Source of the DNA: an uncultured Lachnospiraceae bacterium
Lineage (GTDB): Bacteria > Bacillota > Clostridia > Lachnospirales > Lachnospiraceae
Direction: 5' to 3'
Assembly (NCBI GenBank): GCA_934339135.1
Contig: CAKRHP010000002.1
Location: 183,811-247,810, forward strand
DNA length: 64,000 nucleotides
Both the position numbers and the translations under genes were made by a program. Below are positions 8,376 to 16,740 of this stretch, one piece after another. Numbering within the stretch: the first letter of the stretch is position 1; each line of letters begins with the position of its first letter. The notes under the pieces are model-generated. The model did no database searches and was not told the origin of the DNA. It saw only the letters and a program-made list of their open reading frames with translations.

Positions 8376-9947
8376 ATGATGCAGAGATTGAGTGCGATCA
8401 TGTCGGATGGAAACCTGGCCGCACCGTCAGCTGGTACTGCGAATCCAGGGAAGACTTCGGGGGATTTTCAAAAGTTCATTACCAATATGAAAAGAACCGA
8501 AAACAGAAAAAATTCTGTGAATCAGGGTAATACCGCAATTCAAAAGAAAAATGCTTCTGTAAATCAGTCTGGTGTTTATGACAGCATGAATGATAATGTA
8601 CAGCAGGTTTCTCAAAAGTTTAGTACAGGAGAAACGAATCGTTTTACTAAAAACGACTTTTTACAGGTGGAAAATGAAGTGAAATCTGTCGTGAAGGACG
8701 TACTGGAAATGGATGAGAATGCGTTTCAGCAGGCACTTGCTTCTATGGGAATTACAGCGATACAGCTTCTTGACCCAAAAGTATTACAGCAATTTGTAGT
8801 CCGGGTAAATGGTGGAACCGATGCAACGGATCTTCTGACCAGCGAGAAAATGATGCAGCAGTTTTCGGCTTTGTCAGACAGCTTGCTGGAGACGGACTGG
8901 AAAACGATGACAGGTCTTACGGGACAGCAGTTTAGCCAGTTGACAGCAGAATCCTTTGATGACAGTGAATTTTTACAGATTTTGACGGATCAGTTAAACA
9001 GTGGTACTGTCGAGGCAGGAATTGCAGCTGAGGACGCTCCGGTTGTAGAAGAATTGATTGGAGATCCAAAGATTTCACAGGCTGAAGAGTCTATTTTGGC
9101 AACAGATGACGCTCCGGAAGTAACATCAGCGGAACAGGAAGACGTTCCGGTTGTATCAGCAGATGACGTGGAAAACGTCAACACACCGATAGTGGCAGAA
9201 AATACTGTTCCATCAGAGAAAACTTCGTCGGAAAAGGTTCAAGTTTCTAACGAAGATGTTATCCTGATGTCCAATGGTTCTGATGAAAATGTTTCCAATG
9301 CAGGTACAGATGACTTACCGCAGAATGAATTCCAGGATGGAGAGGAGACGGCTGGTCAGTCAGAAAACCAGGTGCTCTATTATGAGGATACGCCAGTTAC
9401 TGCGACAGAATCCCAGACGATCATGAACTTTGTAGAAAACATGGTGCAGGCTTCCAATGTGGAGCAGGTGAAGGAACCGGTCAATCTGCAGCAGATGATT
9501 GATATTGTCAATCAGGTTGTGGAACGTGTTCATTCCTCATTACAGGATGAGACAACGACGCTGGAAATGCAGTTAAATCCGGAACGACTTGGGAAAATGC
9601 TTCTTACCGTCAATAGCAGAGATGGTGTGATGACTGCAAGCATTACCGTGCAGAACACCGAGGCAAAAGCAGCATTGGAAAGTCAGATGATCACTCTCCG
9701 TGAGAATCTGGAGCAGAAGAACCTGAAGGTAGAAGCGGTAGAGGTTTCGGTTTCTGATTTTGCTTTTTCACAGAGCGGTCAGGCAGATGCCGGCGACCAG
9801 AAAAACTACCAGCAGGGCAATGGAAAGAGAGCACGATTCCAATATAACTCCGAGGATGAGGAAGTTGAAAACAGTCAGGAGGCAGAGGAACAGGTTCGAA
9901 GGAGTGTTATGATGGATCAGGGATCCAGCGTAGACTTCACAGCATAA
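8376..9947 (+). CDS. fliK: Flagellar hook-length control protein FliK
   Basis: 523 aa. FliK measures the hook and switches export specificity through FlhB. The N-terminal two thirds are low-complexity (Asn/Gln/Ser, then Glu/Asp/Val-rich with repeated APEV/DVPVV-like runs near residues 210-330). The conserved C-terminal domain is near residues 375-470, with LEMQLNPERLGKMLLTVNSR and ITLRENLEQKNLKVEAVEVS. Two ATGs (8376 and 8379) follow AGGAGGTGAA; either could be used. Position between the motE-like gene and flgD supports the call. Confidence 0.92.
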   Translation: MMQRLSAIMSDGNLAAPSAGTANPGKTSGDFQKFITNMKRTENRKNSVNQGNTAIQKKNASVNQSGVYDSMNDNVQQVSQKFSTGETNRFTKNDFLQVENEVKSVVKDVLEMDENAFQQALASMGITAIQLLDPKVLQQFVVRVNGGTDATDLLTSEKMMQQFSALSDSLLETDWKTMTGLTGQQFSQLTAESFDDSEFLQILTDQLNSGTVEAGIAAEDAPVVEELIGDPKISQAEESILATDDAPEVTSAEQEDVPVVSADDVENVNTPIVAENTVPSEKTSSEKVQVSNEDVILMSNGSDENVSNAGTDDLPQNEFQDGEETAGQSENQVLYYEDTPVTATESQTIMNFVENMVQASNVEQVKEPVNLQQMIDIVNQVVERVHSSLQDETTTLEMQLNPERLGKMLLTVNSRDGVMTASITVQNTEAKAALESQMITLRENLEQKNLKVEAVEVSVSDFAFSQSGQADAGDQKNYQQGNGKRARFQYNSEDEEVENSQEAEEQVRRSVMMDQGSSVDFTA

Positions 9948-9983
9948 AATGCAGTTTAAGTTTACTGCAGGAAAGGAGATTAT

Positions 9984-10829
9984 ATGAGTTTAGTAGCACC
10001 GGTAGATAATGGCCAGGTGAATATTTCAGAGACTTCCCAGGAAACCGAAAAGAAAACCGGATCTGCATTGGACAAGGACGATTTTCTCATGCTTCTGGTA
10101 ACACAGATGAAATATCAGGATCCGCTGGAGCCGGAGTCCAATACAGAGTATGTAGCGCAGCTTGCACAGTTCTCATCTCTGGAACAGATGCAGAATCTGA
10201 ACAGCACCGCGACAAATACTTCGGCATACACATTAGTTGGCAAACAGGTACGCATCCGGGAGACCTCGGACACAGGCGCCGATAGAGAAGTTCAGGGCAT
10301 GGTGGAGTATGTCAAGATGGAAAATGGAAAGCCATATGTATCAGTTAATGGAGAAATGTATTCCTATGATGATATCGTAGAAGTGATTGACGATAATTAT
10401 TTGATTTCTCAGTATATTCCATCGGTAAAACAGCAGGAGATTACTTATCTGCACCACGATCCACAGGATGTTAAGATTACAGGCATTAGTATGGGATCCA
10501 ACGGATATGAGGCAACCGGTCTGGCAGTTGCATTGATGGCAGAGGATGGAACGACCACGAAGATTGATGCTGACAAGATGAGTTATAAGAATGGTGTATT
10601 AACCATTGACAAGAGTGCGTTTGCCTCGCTTCCGGCAGGAAAGTATGTTGCTGGAATCGGTTTTGACGATATCAATAAGACGGTGGATTACGCAAGCGTT
10701 ACACTTACGATCAAGGGAAATGTTGAGAAAAAGCCGGATACGGTAGATAAGGATACTGAAAATACCGACAAGGATGCTGAGAACGCAGACAAAACAGAGA
10801 ATGTCGGCAAAGAGACGGAGCAGGCTTAA
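9984..10829 (+). CDS. flgD: Flagellar hook assembly scaffold FlgD
   Basis: 281 aa. FlgD caps the growing hook and is discarded afterwards. The N-terminal family motif is clear: LDKDDFLMLLVTQMKYQDPL followed by EPESNTEYVAQLAQFSSLEQ. Middle residues 85-230 form the Tudor/FnIII-like part. The last 30 residues are an unusual acidic Lys/Thr/Glu repeat (DKDTEN, DKDAEN, DKTEN), absent from short FlgD proteins and probably a disordered tail. The gene after it is the small TIGR02530-type protein. Confidence 0.95.
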   Translation: MSLVAPVDNGQVNISETSQETEKKTGSALDKDDFLMLLVTQMKYQDPLEPESNTEYVAQLAQFSSLEQMQNLNSTATNTSAYTLVGKQVRIRETSDTGADREVQGMVEYVKMENGKPYVSVNGEMYSYDDIVEVIDDNYLISQYIPSVKQQEITYLHHDPQDVKITGISMGSNGYEATGLAVALMAEDGTTTKIDADKMSYKNGVLTIDKSAFASLPAGKYVAGIGFDDINKTVDYASVTLTIKGNVEKKPDTVDKDTENTDKDAENADKTENVGKETEQA

Positions 10830-10849
10830 AGCAGAGGGAGTGGATGTTT

Positions 10850-11248
10850 ATGCATAAGCTGAATGAAAATTATACCTCCATTGATATGATGGCAGGGCAG
10901 CTGTTACAGCGAAAAACAGCCACAGGCAGAGAGAATTCCTCACAGACAGAGGTATCCTTTCAGAAGATTTTAGACACGGCAGAACAAAAACAGGATGCCA
11001 GCAGACTGAAGTTTTCAAAACATGCAAACGAACGGCTTGCACGACGCAACATTAATCTGTCGGAGACACAGATGGAGCGTTTGGAAAGTGGTACAACGAA
11101 GGCACGGGAAAAGGGAATTCAGGAGTCTTTGGTCATGGTAGACAATTTGGCGTTTATCGTTAATGTAAAGAATAATACGGTGGTAACAGCACTGGGAGAC
11201 AGCTCAGATTCCGTATTTACAAATATTGATGGCGCTGTGATTGGGTAA
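10850..11248 (+). CDS. Small flagellar-operon protein (TIGR02530 type)
   Basis: 132 aa. The conserved block is KFSKHANERLARRNINLSET followed by MVDNLAFIVNVKNNTVVTAL, the pattern of the family named only 'flagellar operon protein' that lies between flgD and flgE in many Clostridia and Bacilli. It is cytoplasmic by appearance and its function is not established; a role in hook assembly is a guess from location. I prefer ATG 10850 because AGGGAG (10835-10840) is nine bases away; ATG 10844 is only three bases from it. Confidence 0.85.
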   Translation: MHKLNENYTSIDMMAGQLLQRKTATGRENSSQTEVSFQKILDTAEQKQDASRLKFSKHANERLARRNINLSETQMERLESGTTKAREKGIQESLVMVDNLAFIVNVKNNTVVTALGDSSDSVFTNIDGAVIG

Positions 11249-11430
11249 TTCAATTTTAAGGAAATGTCAGATGCCGGACCTTTTCGGGGGCATGAGATCC
11301 TGACTGACAGATGGATCTTAGTGACATTCCTGCAACAAATGCAGTCTTCTATGAGATTGTGCATTTTCGGGCAGGGCACACCTGGCGGAAAATATGATTA
11401 CATAATGTGTGCAGAAATGAGGGTTTTATT
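11249..11430 (+). ncRNA. Structured 5' leader of flgE, candidate cis-regulatory RNA
   Basis: This 182-base gap is long for the operon and highly structured. GGAAATGTCA (11260-11269) pairs with TGACATTCC (11322-11330) over nine pairs with one bulge. It encloses two hairpins: ATGCC (11271-11275) with GGCAT (11289-11293), and AGATCC (11295-11300) with GGATCT (11313-11318), making a compact three-way junction. Downstream, AAATGCA (11337-11343) pairs with TGCATTT (11360-11366), while ATTTTC (11363-11368) pairs with GAAAAT (11388-11393); the two share bases 11363-11366 and exclude each other. Loop GCACAC (11376-11381) could pair with GTGTGC (11407-11412), just before the flgE ribosome binding site (11419-11423). 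Base pairing was done by eye; the family is unknown. Confidence 0.55.
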
Positions 11431-13047
11431 ATGATGAGATCACTTTACTCTGGTGTGGCAGGATTAAAAATACACCAGACAAAAATGGATGTAATTGGTA
11501 ACAATATTGCAAATGTTAATACGGTAGGTTTTAAATCAAGCAGTGTTAATTTTTCTGATACTTTTTATCAGACACTTTCGCCGGCTACGGGTCCGAACAG
11601 CACGACAAATACTGCCGGAACCAATGCAAAGCAGATCGGTCTTGGTGGTCTGGTTGCATCCATTACGACAAATATAACAGAAAATGGTGGAACAACAACG
11701 ACAAACCGTGCTCTAGATGTGGCGGTCAACGGAGAGTCTTTTCTGGTAGTAAATGTAAATGGGGAGCAGCTCTTTACCAAGTCAGGTGCTTTAAATGTAG
11801 ATCCTTCCGGAAATCTGTATTGTACTACAAACGGTGGTATCGTTCAGGGATGGATGGCTGATGACGATGGCAATATCGTTAAAGATATTGCGACTGATCT
11901 TAAGATCATGACAGCACAGCAGACTTCAGCAGCACCAACTGCAACGACAGTGGCAACCCTGCAGGGCAATATTGATCCGAACGATAAGAATCTGACTCCG
12001 ACCGTGGATGCCAATGGAAATATTACAGGCGGTGGTGTACCGGTAACATACAGTTTTTATGATAAGCTGGGTGAGCTTTATACTGTAAAGCTCATGATCA
12101 CGAAGGATCCGGCCGATCCGAATGCCACCACCACAAGTTCTGTTGTACCGTACACAGCAAGAGTGGCTGATGTATATAATTCGGAAGGAGAGTCTATTTT
12201 TGTAAAGAAGACAGAACAGGCGGATGGTTCTGTGAAATATTCCGGCAGTGGTGCACAGATTTCCTTTGGAAATAAGGGTGCAAAATTTGGAATTGATACT
12301 TCTGTGAATGATCCGGCAAGTGGAATTGAAAACGGTGTCAATGTCAATACCGGTGAGTTTACCTTAAGCTCCAGTACGATCCCGCTTCTTTTTAACAGCC
12401 AGTCAGGAAACTTTGCAGCAGTTGATGCGACGGTGGGAACTGACGGCTCTATTACAGCAAACCGAAGCAATCAACAGTATGCCGGCAATTGTGTCAACTT
12501 CGCTGTTTATCAGGGGGAGGATGCAGAGCATGTAGGTAATGACAGTACTTTCCCGCAGTATGATGCTACAAACGACAATGGTGGTATAGAGATTGATTTT
12601 TCATCTCTGACACAGTTCTCCAAAGGTGGTACCAGTGAGGTGACTTATAAGCGTGGAGATCAGGATGGAAAGTATGCCGGTAATTATGCAGGAACCATGT
12701 CAGGTATTTCTATTGATGAGGAAGGAAAGATTTATGGAAAGTATACGAATGGCGAAACGAGATGTCTGGCGCAGATCTGTGTTGCGACATTCTCCAATCC
12801 TTCTGGTCTGGAGGCGCAGGGAGAGAGTTTGTTTCGTGCTTCCTTGAACTCTGGTCTGTTCGATGGTATCGGCGAGGAAGTTTCCAAGAGCGGAAGCCTT
12901 ACGGTCGGTGCGCTGGAGATGTCTAATGTGGATCTGGCATCAGAGTTTACCAATATGATCACAACACAGCGTGGTTTTCAGGCAAACTCAAGGATTATCA
13001 CAACATCCGATACTATGTTGGAAGAGTTGGTAAACCTTAAGAGATAA
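11431..13047 (+). CDS. flgE: Flagellar hook protein FlgE
   Basis: 538 aa. FlgE subunits form the hook outside the cell. The N-terminal motif MRSLYSGVAGLKIHQTKMDV plus IGNNIANVNTVGFKSS and the C-terminal block SNVDLASEFTNMITTQRGFQ followed by ANSRIITTSDTMLEELVNLKR are both diagnostic. The centre holds large variable surface domains rich in Thr, Asn and Gly. The start is ATG 11431 (or the adjacent 11434), seven bases after GAGGG; the open frame back to 11407 has no leader of its own. It is preceded by the structured RNA described above. Confidence 0.96.
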   Translation: MMRSLYSGVAGLKIHQTKMDVIGNNIANVNTVGFKSSSVNFSDTFYQTLSPATGPNSTTNTAGTNAKQIGLGGLVASITTNITENGGTTTTNRALDVAVNGESFLVVNVNGEQLFTKSGALNVDPSGNLYCTTNGGIVQGWMADDDGNIVKDIATDLKIMTAQQTSAAPTATTVATLQGNIDPNDKNLTPTVDANGNITGGGVPVTYSFYDKLGELYTVKLMITKDPADPNATTTSSVVPYTARVADVYNSEGESIFVKKTEQADGSVKYSGSGAQISFGNKGAKFGIDTSVNDPASGIENGVNVNTGEFTLSSSTIPLLFNSQSGNFAAVDATVGTDGSITANRSNQQYAGNCVNFAVYQGEDAEHVGNDSTFPQYDATNDNGGIEIDFSSLTQFSKGGTSEVTYKRGDQDGKYAGNYAGTMSGISIDEEGKIYGKYTNGETRCLAQICVATFSNPSGLEAQGESLFRASLNSGLFDGIGEEVSKSGSLTVGALEMSNVDLASEFTNMITTQRGFQANSRIITTSDTMLEELVNLKR

Positions 13048-13077
13048 TCTGTAATTTTCACGTAAGAGTGAATGATG

Positions 13078-13108
13078 GGCGGTATAGTATGCGAAATGCT
13101 GTACCGCC
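13078..13108 (+). other. Hairpin downstream of flgE
   Basis: GGCGGTATAG (13078-13087) pairs with CTGTACCGCC (13099-13108), ten pairs with one G-T. A shorter TTCAC/GTGAA hairpin precedes it. What follows is TGTTCTATC, a poor T tract, so this may be a weak or partial terminator that separates the first half of the operon from flbD onward. Confidence 0.45.
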
Positions 13109-13205
13109 TGTTCTATCGATATATTTGACTTAGAAATGGCCAATTTGTCTGGGAGCATGGGCATATGGCTATGATATAGCAAAAAATGATGATAAAAATT
13201 TATAT

Positions 13206-13241
13206 GTTTTTTGTCATAAAATGGTTTTTTGTCATAAAATG
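13206..13241 (+). repeat. Tandem 18-bp direct repeat before flbD
   Basis: GTTTTTTGTCATAAAATG occurs twice in perfect tandem (13206-13223 and 13224-13241), ending ten bases before the flbD ribosome binding site GAGGAAG (13251-13257). It could be slippage, or a duplicated binding site. Each copy contains TTTTGTCATAAAA-like symmetry. Confidence 0.8.
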
Positions 13242-13261
13242 CTCAGAAATGAGGAAGTAAT

Positions 13262-13456
13262 ATGATCGATGTAACAAAAATGAATGGTGGAAGTATCACC
13301 ATAAATGCAGATCTGATCGAGACTGTGGAAGAAACTCCCGATACAATTATCACTTTGACTACCGGCAAAAAAATAATTGTAAAAGAAAGTAGACAAGAAG
13401 TAAAAAATCTAGTAAAATCATATAGGAGTGAGTGCAATTCGTTTCGGATTGACTAA
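13262..13456 (+). CDS. flbD: FlbD/SwrD family flagellar protein
   Basis: 64 aa. It matches the short FlbD (SwrD in B. subtilis) family: MIDVTKMNGGSITINADLIE, then TPDTIITLTTGKKIIVKES. SwrD raises flagellar torque in B. subtilis, probably through the stator, and it always lies between flgE and the motor genes. The protein is cytoplasmic with no membrane segment. Start ATG follows GAGGAAG by four to five bases. Confidence 0.92.
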   Translation: MIDVTKMNGGSITINADLIETVEETPDTIITLTTGKKIIVKESRQEVKNLVKSYRSECNSFRID

Positions 13457-13479
13457 TCATACATAAGGTGGTGGAAAAA

Positions 13480-14289
13480 ATGGATATAGCTACAATAGTA
13501 GGACTTGTCATAGGTATCGCATGTTGTATCATCGGTATTATTTCATCCGGTGGAGTTACAGCGTTTGGTCACTTTGTGGATCCTGCTTCAGCTATTGTAA
13601 CGTTCGGTGGTGCATTTGGCTGTATGCTTACACAGGCGAAAAGTATCCCGGAGCTGGGAAAATGTGCAAAGACAATCTCTCTGGCATTTAAGGTACCAAA
13701 AGCCGATGAGGTAAATGTCATTGAAAATATCATCCGTTTATCCAATATTGCCCGTAAGGAAGGCCTTCTGGCATTGGAGGAAGCAGCGAATGATGTGGAT
13801 GATGAGTTTTTAAAGAAGGGGATCATGCTGATCGTAGATGGTACTGATCCGGAGCTGGTTCGCAGTATTATGGAGACAGAGCTGGGAGCCATTGACGGTC
13901 GTCATCAGGAAAAGATACAATTTTGGGCAAATCTGGGCAGTATGGGTCCTGCCTGGGGTATGATCGGTACTCTTATGGGACTTGTAAACATGTTGTTTAA
14001 CATGGACGACATGAGCAAGCTTGGACCAAACATGGGTGTTGCCATTATTACGACATTCTATGGATCTATTCTGGCAAACTGGCTTTGTGTGCCGGTTTCA
14101 TTCAAGTTGAAACAGAATAATGCTCTGGAGATCACGATGAAAGAAATCATGGTGGAGGGGCTTTTGTCCATCCAGGCAGGTGAGAATCCTCGTGTGATCG
14201 AGGAGAAGCTCAAATCTTTCCTTTCACCGCAGATTCGTGAGAACATGGGAGATGGTGACGGAGGAGCCGCTGAAGGTGGTGAGGCATAA
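13480..14289 (+). CDS. motA: Flagellar stator protein MotA
   Basis: 269 aa. MotA is the multi-pass membrane subunit that couples ion flow to FliG. Four hydrophobic segments are seen near residues 4-24, 32-50, 152-170 and 183-203, with the family signature MGPAWGMIGTLMGLVNMLFN and the ALEEAANDVDDEFLKKGIML cytoplasmic loop. I used ATG 13480, behind AAGGTGGTGG, instead of the GTG at 13468. motB starts on the last base of the stop codon (TAATG), so the pair is translationally coupled. Confidence 0.96.
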   Translation: MDIATIVGLVIGIACCIIGIISSGGVTAFGHFVDPASAIVTFGGAFGCMLTQAKSIPELGKCAKTISLAFKVPKADEVNVIENIIRLSNIARKEGLLALEEAANDVDDEFLKKGIMLIVDGTDPELVRSIMETELGAIDGRHQEKIQFWANLGSMGPAWGMIGTLMGLVNMLFNMDDMSKLGPNMGVAIITTFYGSILANWLCVPVSFKLKQNNALEITMKEIMVEGLLSIQAGENPRVIEEKLKSFLSPQIRENMGDGDGGAAEGGEA

Positions 14290-15080
14290 TGGCAAGAAAA
14301 AAAGAAGAGGAAGAAATCAAAACCGACCTGTGGAAGGATACATTCTCGGATCTGATGAATCTGCTCCTGTGTTTTTTCGTGCTTTTATACTCCATGTCCT
14401 CTGTGGATGAAGTGAAGTATTCGGAATTGGTGGCTTCTATGTCCAACAGCTTCAGCATATTCAGCGGTGGGGCACAGGCAATCGGAGAAGGACAGCTTAT
14501 CTCCAGCGGAGCCACACAGTTAAATAATCTGGACGAGTATTATTCCGATATGGGTAAAGCAGCGGAGGATACCGATGCAGATGATCCTATGGCTGAGGAA
14601 AAAAAGAAGCAGCAAAAGGATACTAGAAAGCTTTACAGCGATGTGGTGAACGGTACCGAAAAGAACCGCATCGAGGATTCTGTCAGTGTTACCATGGATG
14701 AAAATTACCAATATGTGATGATCTCTCTAAGCGGTGGGGTACTGTTTGATTCAGGAAGTGCAGAGATACGTTCCGGGGCAAAGACGATCCTTAGCAGAGT
14801 TTCCTACATATTAAAAAATTATAAAAACCGGCAGATTAAGATCGAGGGACATACCGACAGCAATCCGATCCATACCAGGGAGTACCCGAGTAACCGATGG
14901 CTGTCAACGGCAAGAGCAACAAAGGTTCTTGAGTATTTCGTGGAAGAAAAGGGATTGAGTGAGAAACATATGGAGGCTTCCGGACGAGGAGATGTAGATC
15001 CGGTAGCGGATAATTCCACTGCGGCGGGAAGAGCGAAAAACCGGCGTGTAGAGATCAAGATATACAGTGATATTGACTGA
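14289..15080 (+). CDS. motB: Flagellar stator protein MotB
   Basis: 263 aa. MotB has a short cytoplasmic N-terminus, one transmembrane helix (about residues 18-38) carrying the ion-binding Asp21 in TFSDLMNLLLCFFVLL, a plug/linker region, and a C-terminal OmpA-like peptidoglycan-binding domain (about residues 145-260) with IKIEGHTDSNPI, NRWLSTARA and AGRAKNRRVEIKI. It anchors the stator to the cell wall. It overlaps motA by one base. The ion used (H+ or Na+) cannot be read with confidence from these residues. Confidence 0.96.
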   Translation: MARKKEEEEIKTDLWKDTFSDLMNLLLCFFVLLYSMSSVDEVKYSELVASMSNSFSIFSGGAQAIGEGQLISSGATQLNNLDEYYSDMGKAAEDTDADDPMAEEKKKQQKDTRKLYSDVVNGTEKNRIEDSVSVTMDENYQYVMISLSGGVLFDSGSAEIRSGAKTILSRVSYILKNYKNRQIKIEGHTDSNPIHTREYPSNRWLSTARATKVLEYFVEEKGLSEKHMEASGRGDVDPVADNSTAAGRAKNRRVEIKIYSDID

Positions 15081-15125
15081 TCGTCTATATTTGATAAGAA
15101 ATCATATAGAAAGGTAAGGAGTTTT

Positions 15126-15641
15126 ATGAAAAAAAATATTTTTAGTGTAATCATTGCAGCATTAACCGTGATCAATGTTATACTGACAGCAATCATGTTT
15201 TTTGTCATGCTGCCAACTTTCCAAAAGACAAATAATCTGATCACTCAGGTCGCATCTGTATTGAACCTGGAACTAGATCAGGAAGATTCTGAAGGAGCAC
15301 AAAACTACACATTAAAGGATCTGGAGCAGTATTCAGTTGCTTTTGAATCGCAGCAGACATTAAACCTGAAATCGGGTGACGACGGCAAGATGCATTACGC
15401 AATGCTGGATGGCTATACACTTTCCTTAAACAAAAAAGCGAAAGATTACAAAGATGTAAACGAAACATTAAAAGCAAATGAAGCAAAGCTTACGGATGTG
15501 ATCCGTGGTGTGATTCAGTCACATACGGTAAATGATATTTCCGAAGATGTTGTAAAGAAAGAAGCATTGGAGAAGATTCAAAGTCTTTTGGATTCTAAGG
15601 CTGTTGTAGAAATTTCACTGACAAATCTCATGTATAATTAG
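15126..15641 (+). CDS. fliL: Flagellar basal body-associated protein FliL
   Basis: 171 aa. One N-terminal membrane helix (about residues 4-27, IFSVIIAALTVINVILTAIM), then an extracytoplasmic domain. The C-terminus shows the FliL pattern: LTDVIRGVIQSHTVNDISED followed by LEKIQSLLDSKAVVEISLTN. FliL surrounds the stator and supports torque. Its place between motB and fliM is standard. Sequence conservation of FliL is low, so the identification leans on both pattern and position. Confidence 0.88.
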   Translation: MKKNIFSVIIAALTVINVILTAIMFFVMLPTFQKTNNLITQVASVLNLELDQEDSEGAQNYTLKDLEQYSVAFESQQTLNLKSGDDGKMHYAMLDGYTLSLNKKAKDYKDVNETLKANEAKLTDVIRGVIQSHTVNDISEDVVKKEALEKIQSLLDSKAVVEISLTNLMYN

Positions 15642-15707
15642 ACATTTGCTTTTTGTATGAAATGTGATATTATTATGAATGGGTTTATATGAAGTGACTA
15701 ATTTTGG

Positions 15708-15739
15708 CTGAGCTTCGGATAAGGATCAGGGAAGCTCGG
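15708..15739 (+). other. Hairpin immediately upstream of the fliM ribosome binding site
   Basis: CTGAGCTTC (15708-15716) pairs with GAAGCTCGG (15731-15739), nine pairs with one G-T, loop 14. It ends five bases before GAGG (15744-15747). It could insulate or modulate fliM initiation, or act as an mRNA processing signal between the motor and switch/export halves of the operon. Confidence 0.4.
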
Positions 15740-15755
15740 GTGTGAGGTGAAGATA

Positions 15756-16736
15756 ATGGGAGATGTCTTATCGCAGGATGAGATTGACAGCTTGCTCAGT
15801 GCATTAAATAGTGGTGAGATTAATCCTGATGAGATTGATGATACCCCGAAGGTAGCGGTGAAAGATTATGATTTTGCCAGACCGTCAAAGTTTTCCAAGG
15901 ATCATTTGCGGACCTTAGAGATTATTTTTGAAAATTATGGCAGACTTCTTTCTACGAATCTACCGGCGTATTTGCGAAAATCGGTGCAGGTTGAGGTGAT
16001 GAATGCAGAGGCGAATACATATTCCGAGTTTTCCAATGCATTGTCTAATCCGGTACTGTTAGGAGTTGTAGATTTTGCTCCTCTTAATGGAAGTATCTTG
16101 ATGGAACTGGCTTCCAATCTGGGTTTTGCAATTGTAGACCGCATGCTTGGTGGAGGAGGGAATCCTCTGGAGAAGTCCAGGGAGTTTACAGAAATAGAGT
16201 TGATCATATTAGAGCGGATCATGGAAGTTTGTACCGGGCTTTTGGTTGATCCATGGCAGAGCGTAACGGAGCTTCAGCCGAGACTGGAACGGATTGAGAC
16301 GAATTCCCAGTTTGCGCAGTTCATTTCCCCAAGTGAAATGACGGCAATCGTTACCATGAATGTCAAGGTAGGTACGGTAGAGGGATTGATGAATATCTGT
16401 ATTCCATATTCATGTGTGGAATCGGTTATTGATAAATTAAATACAAAGTATTGGTATTCTACCATGCGGGAGAGAGATGGAGACCATTACGAGGAAGCGA
16501 TTGAAGGGATTATCAGTCGTGCCAAGATACCAATTCGTGCCTTGTTAGGAAAGAGCACCATATCTGTGAATGATTTTATGAATATACAGATAGGAGATAT
16601 TATTAAGCTGGATTCCAAGGTTGATGATGAATTAGATGTGTATGTTGGAAATATTATGAAATTCAGAGCACTGCCTGGTGCCATTTCGGATTCTTATGCT
16701 GTCCGGGTGACGTCAGTAATAAGGGAGGAGCAATAA
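15756..16736 (+). CDS. fliM: Flagellar motor switch protein FliM
   Basis: 326 aa. The N-terminal CheY-P binding peptide is intact (LSQDEIDSLLSALNSGE). The central CheC-like domain that contacts FliG follows (residues about 45-230, with GGGGNPLEKSREFTEIELII), and the C-terminal SpoA/FliN-like domain ends with FRALPGAISDSYAVRVTSVI. FliM sits in the C ring and sets rotation direction. ATG 15756 has GAGG eight bases away; the in-frame GTG at 15747 overlaps that leader. fliY begins five bases after the stop. Confidence 0.97.
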   Translation: MGDVLSQDEIDSLLSALNSGEINPDEIDDTPKVAVKDYDFARPSKFSKDHLRTLEIIFENYGRLLSTNLPAYLRKSVQVEVMNAEANTYSEFSNALSNPVLLGVVDFAPLNGSILMELASNLGFAIVDRMLGGGGNPLEKSREFTEIELIILERIMEVCTGLLVDPWQSVTELQPRLERIETNSQFAQFISPSEMTAIVTMNVKVGTVEGLMNICIPYSCVESVIDKLNTKYWYSTMRERDGDHYEEAIEGIISRAKIPIRALLGKSTISVNDFMNIQIGDIIKLDSKVDDELDVYVGNIMKFRALPGAISDSYAVRVTSVIREEQ

Positions 16737-16740
16737 ATAT

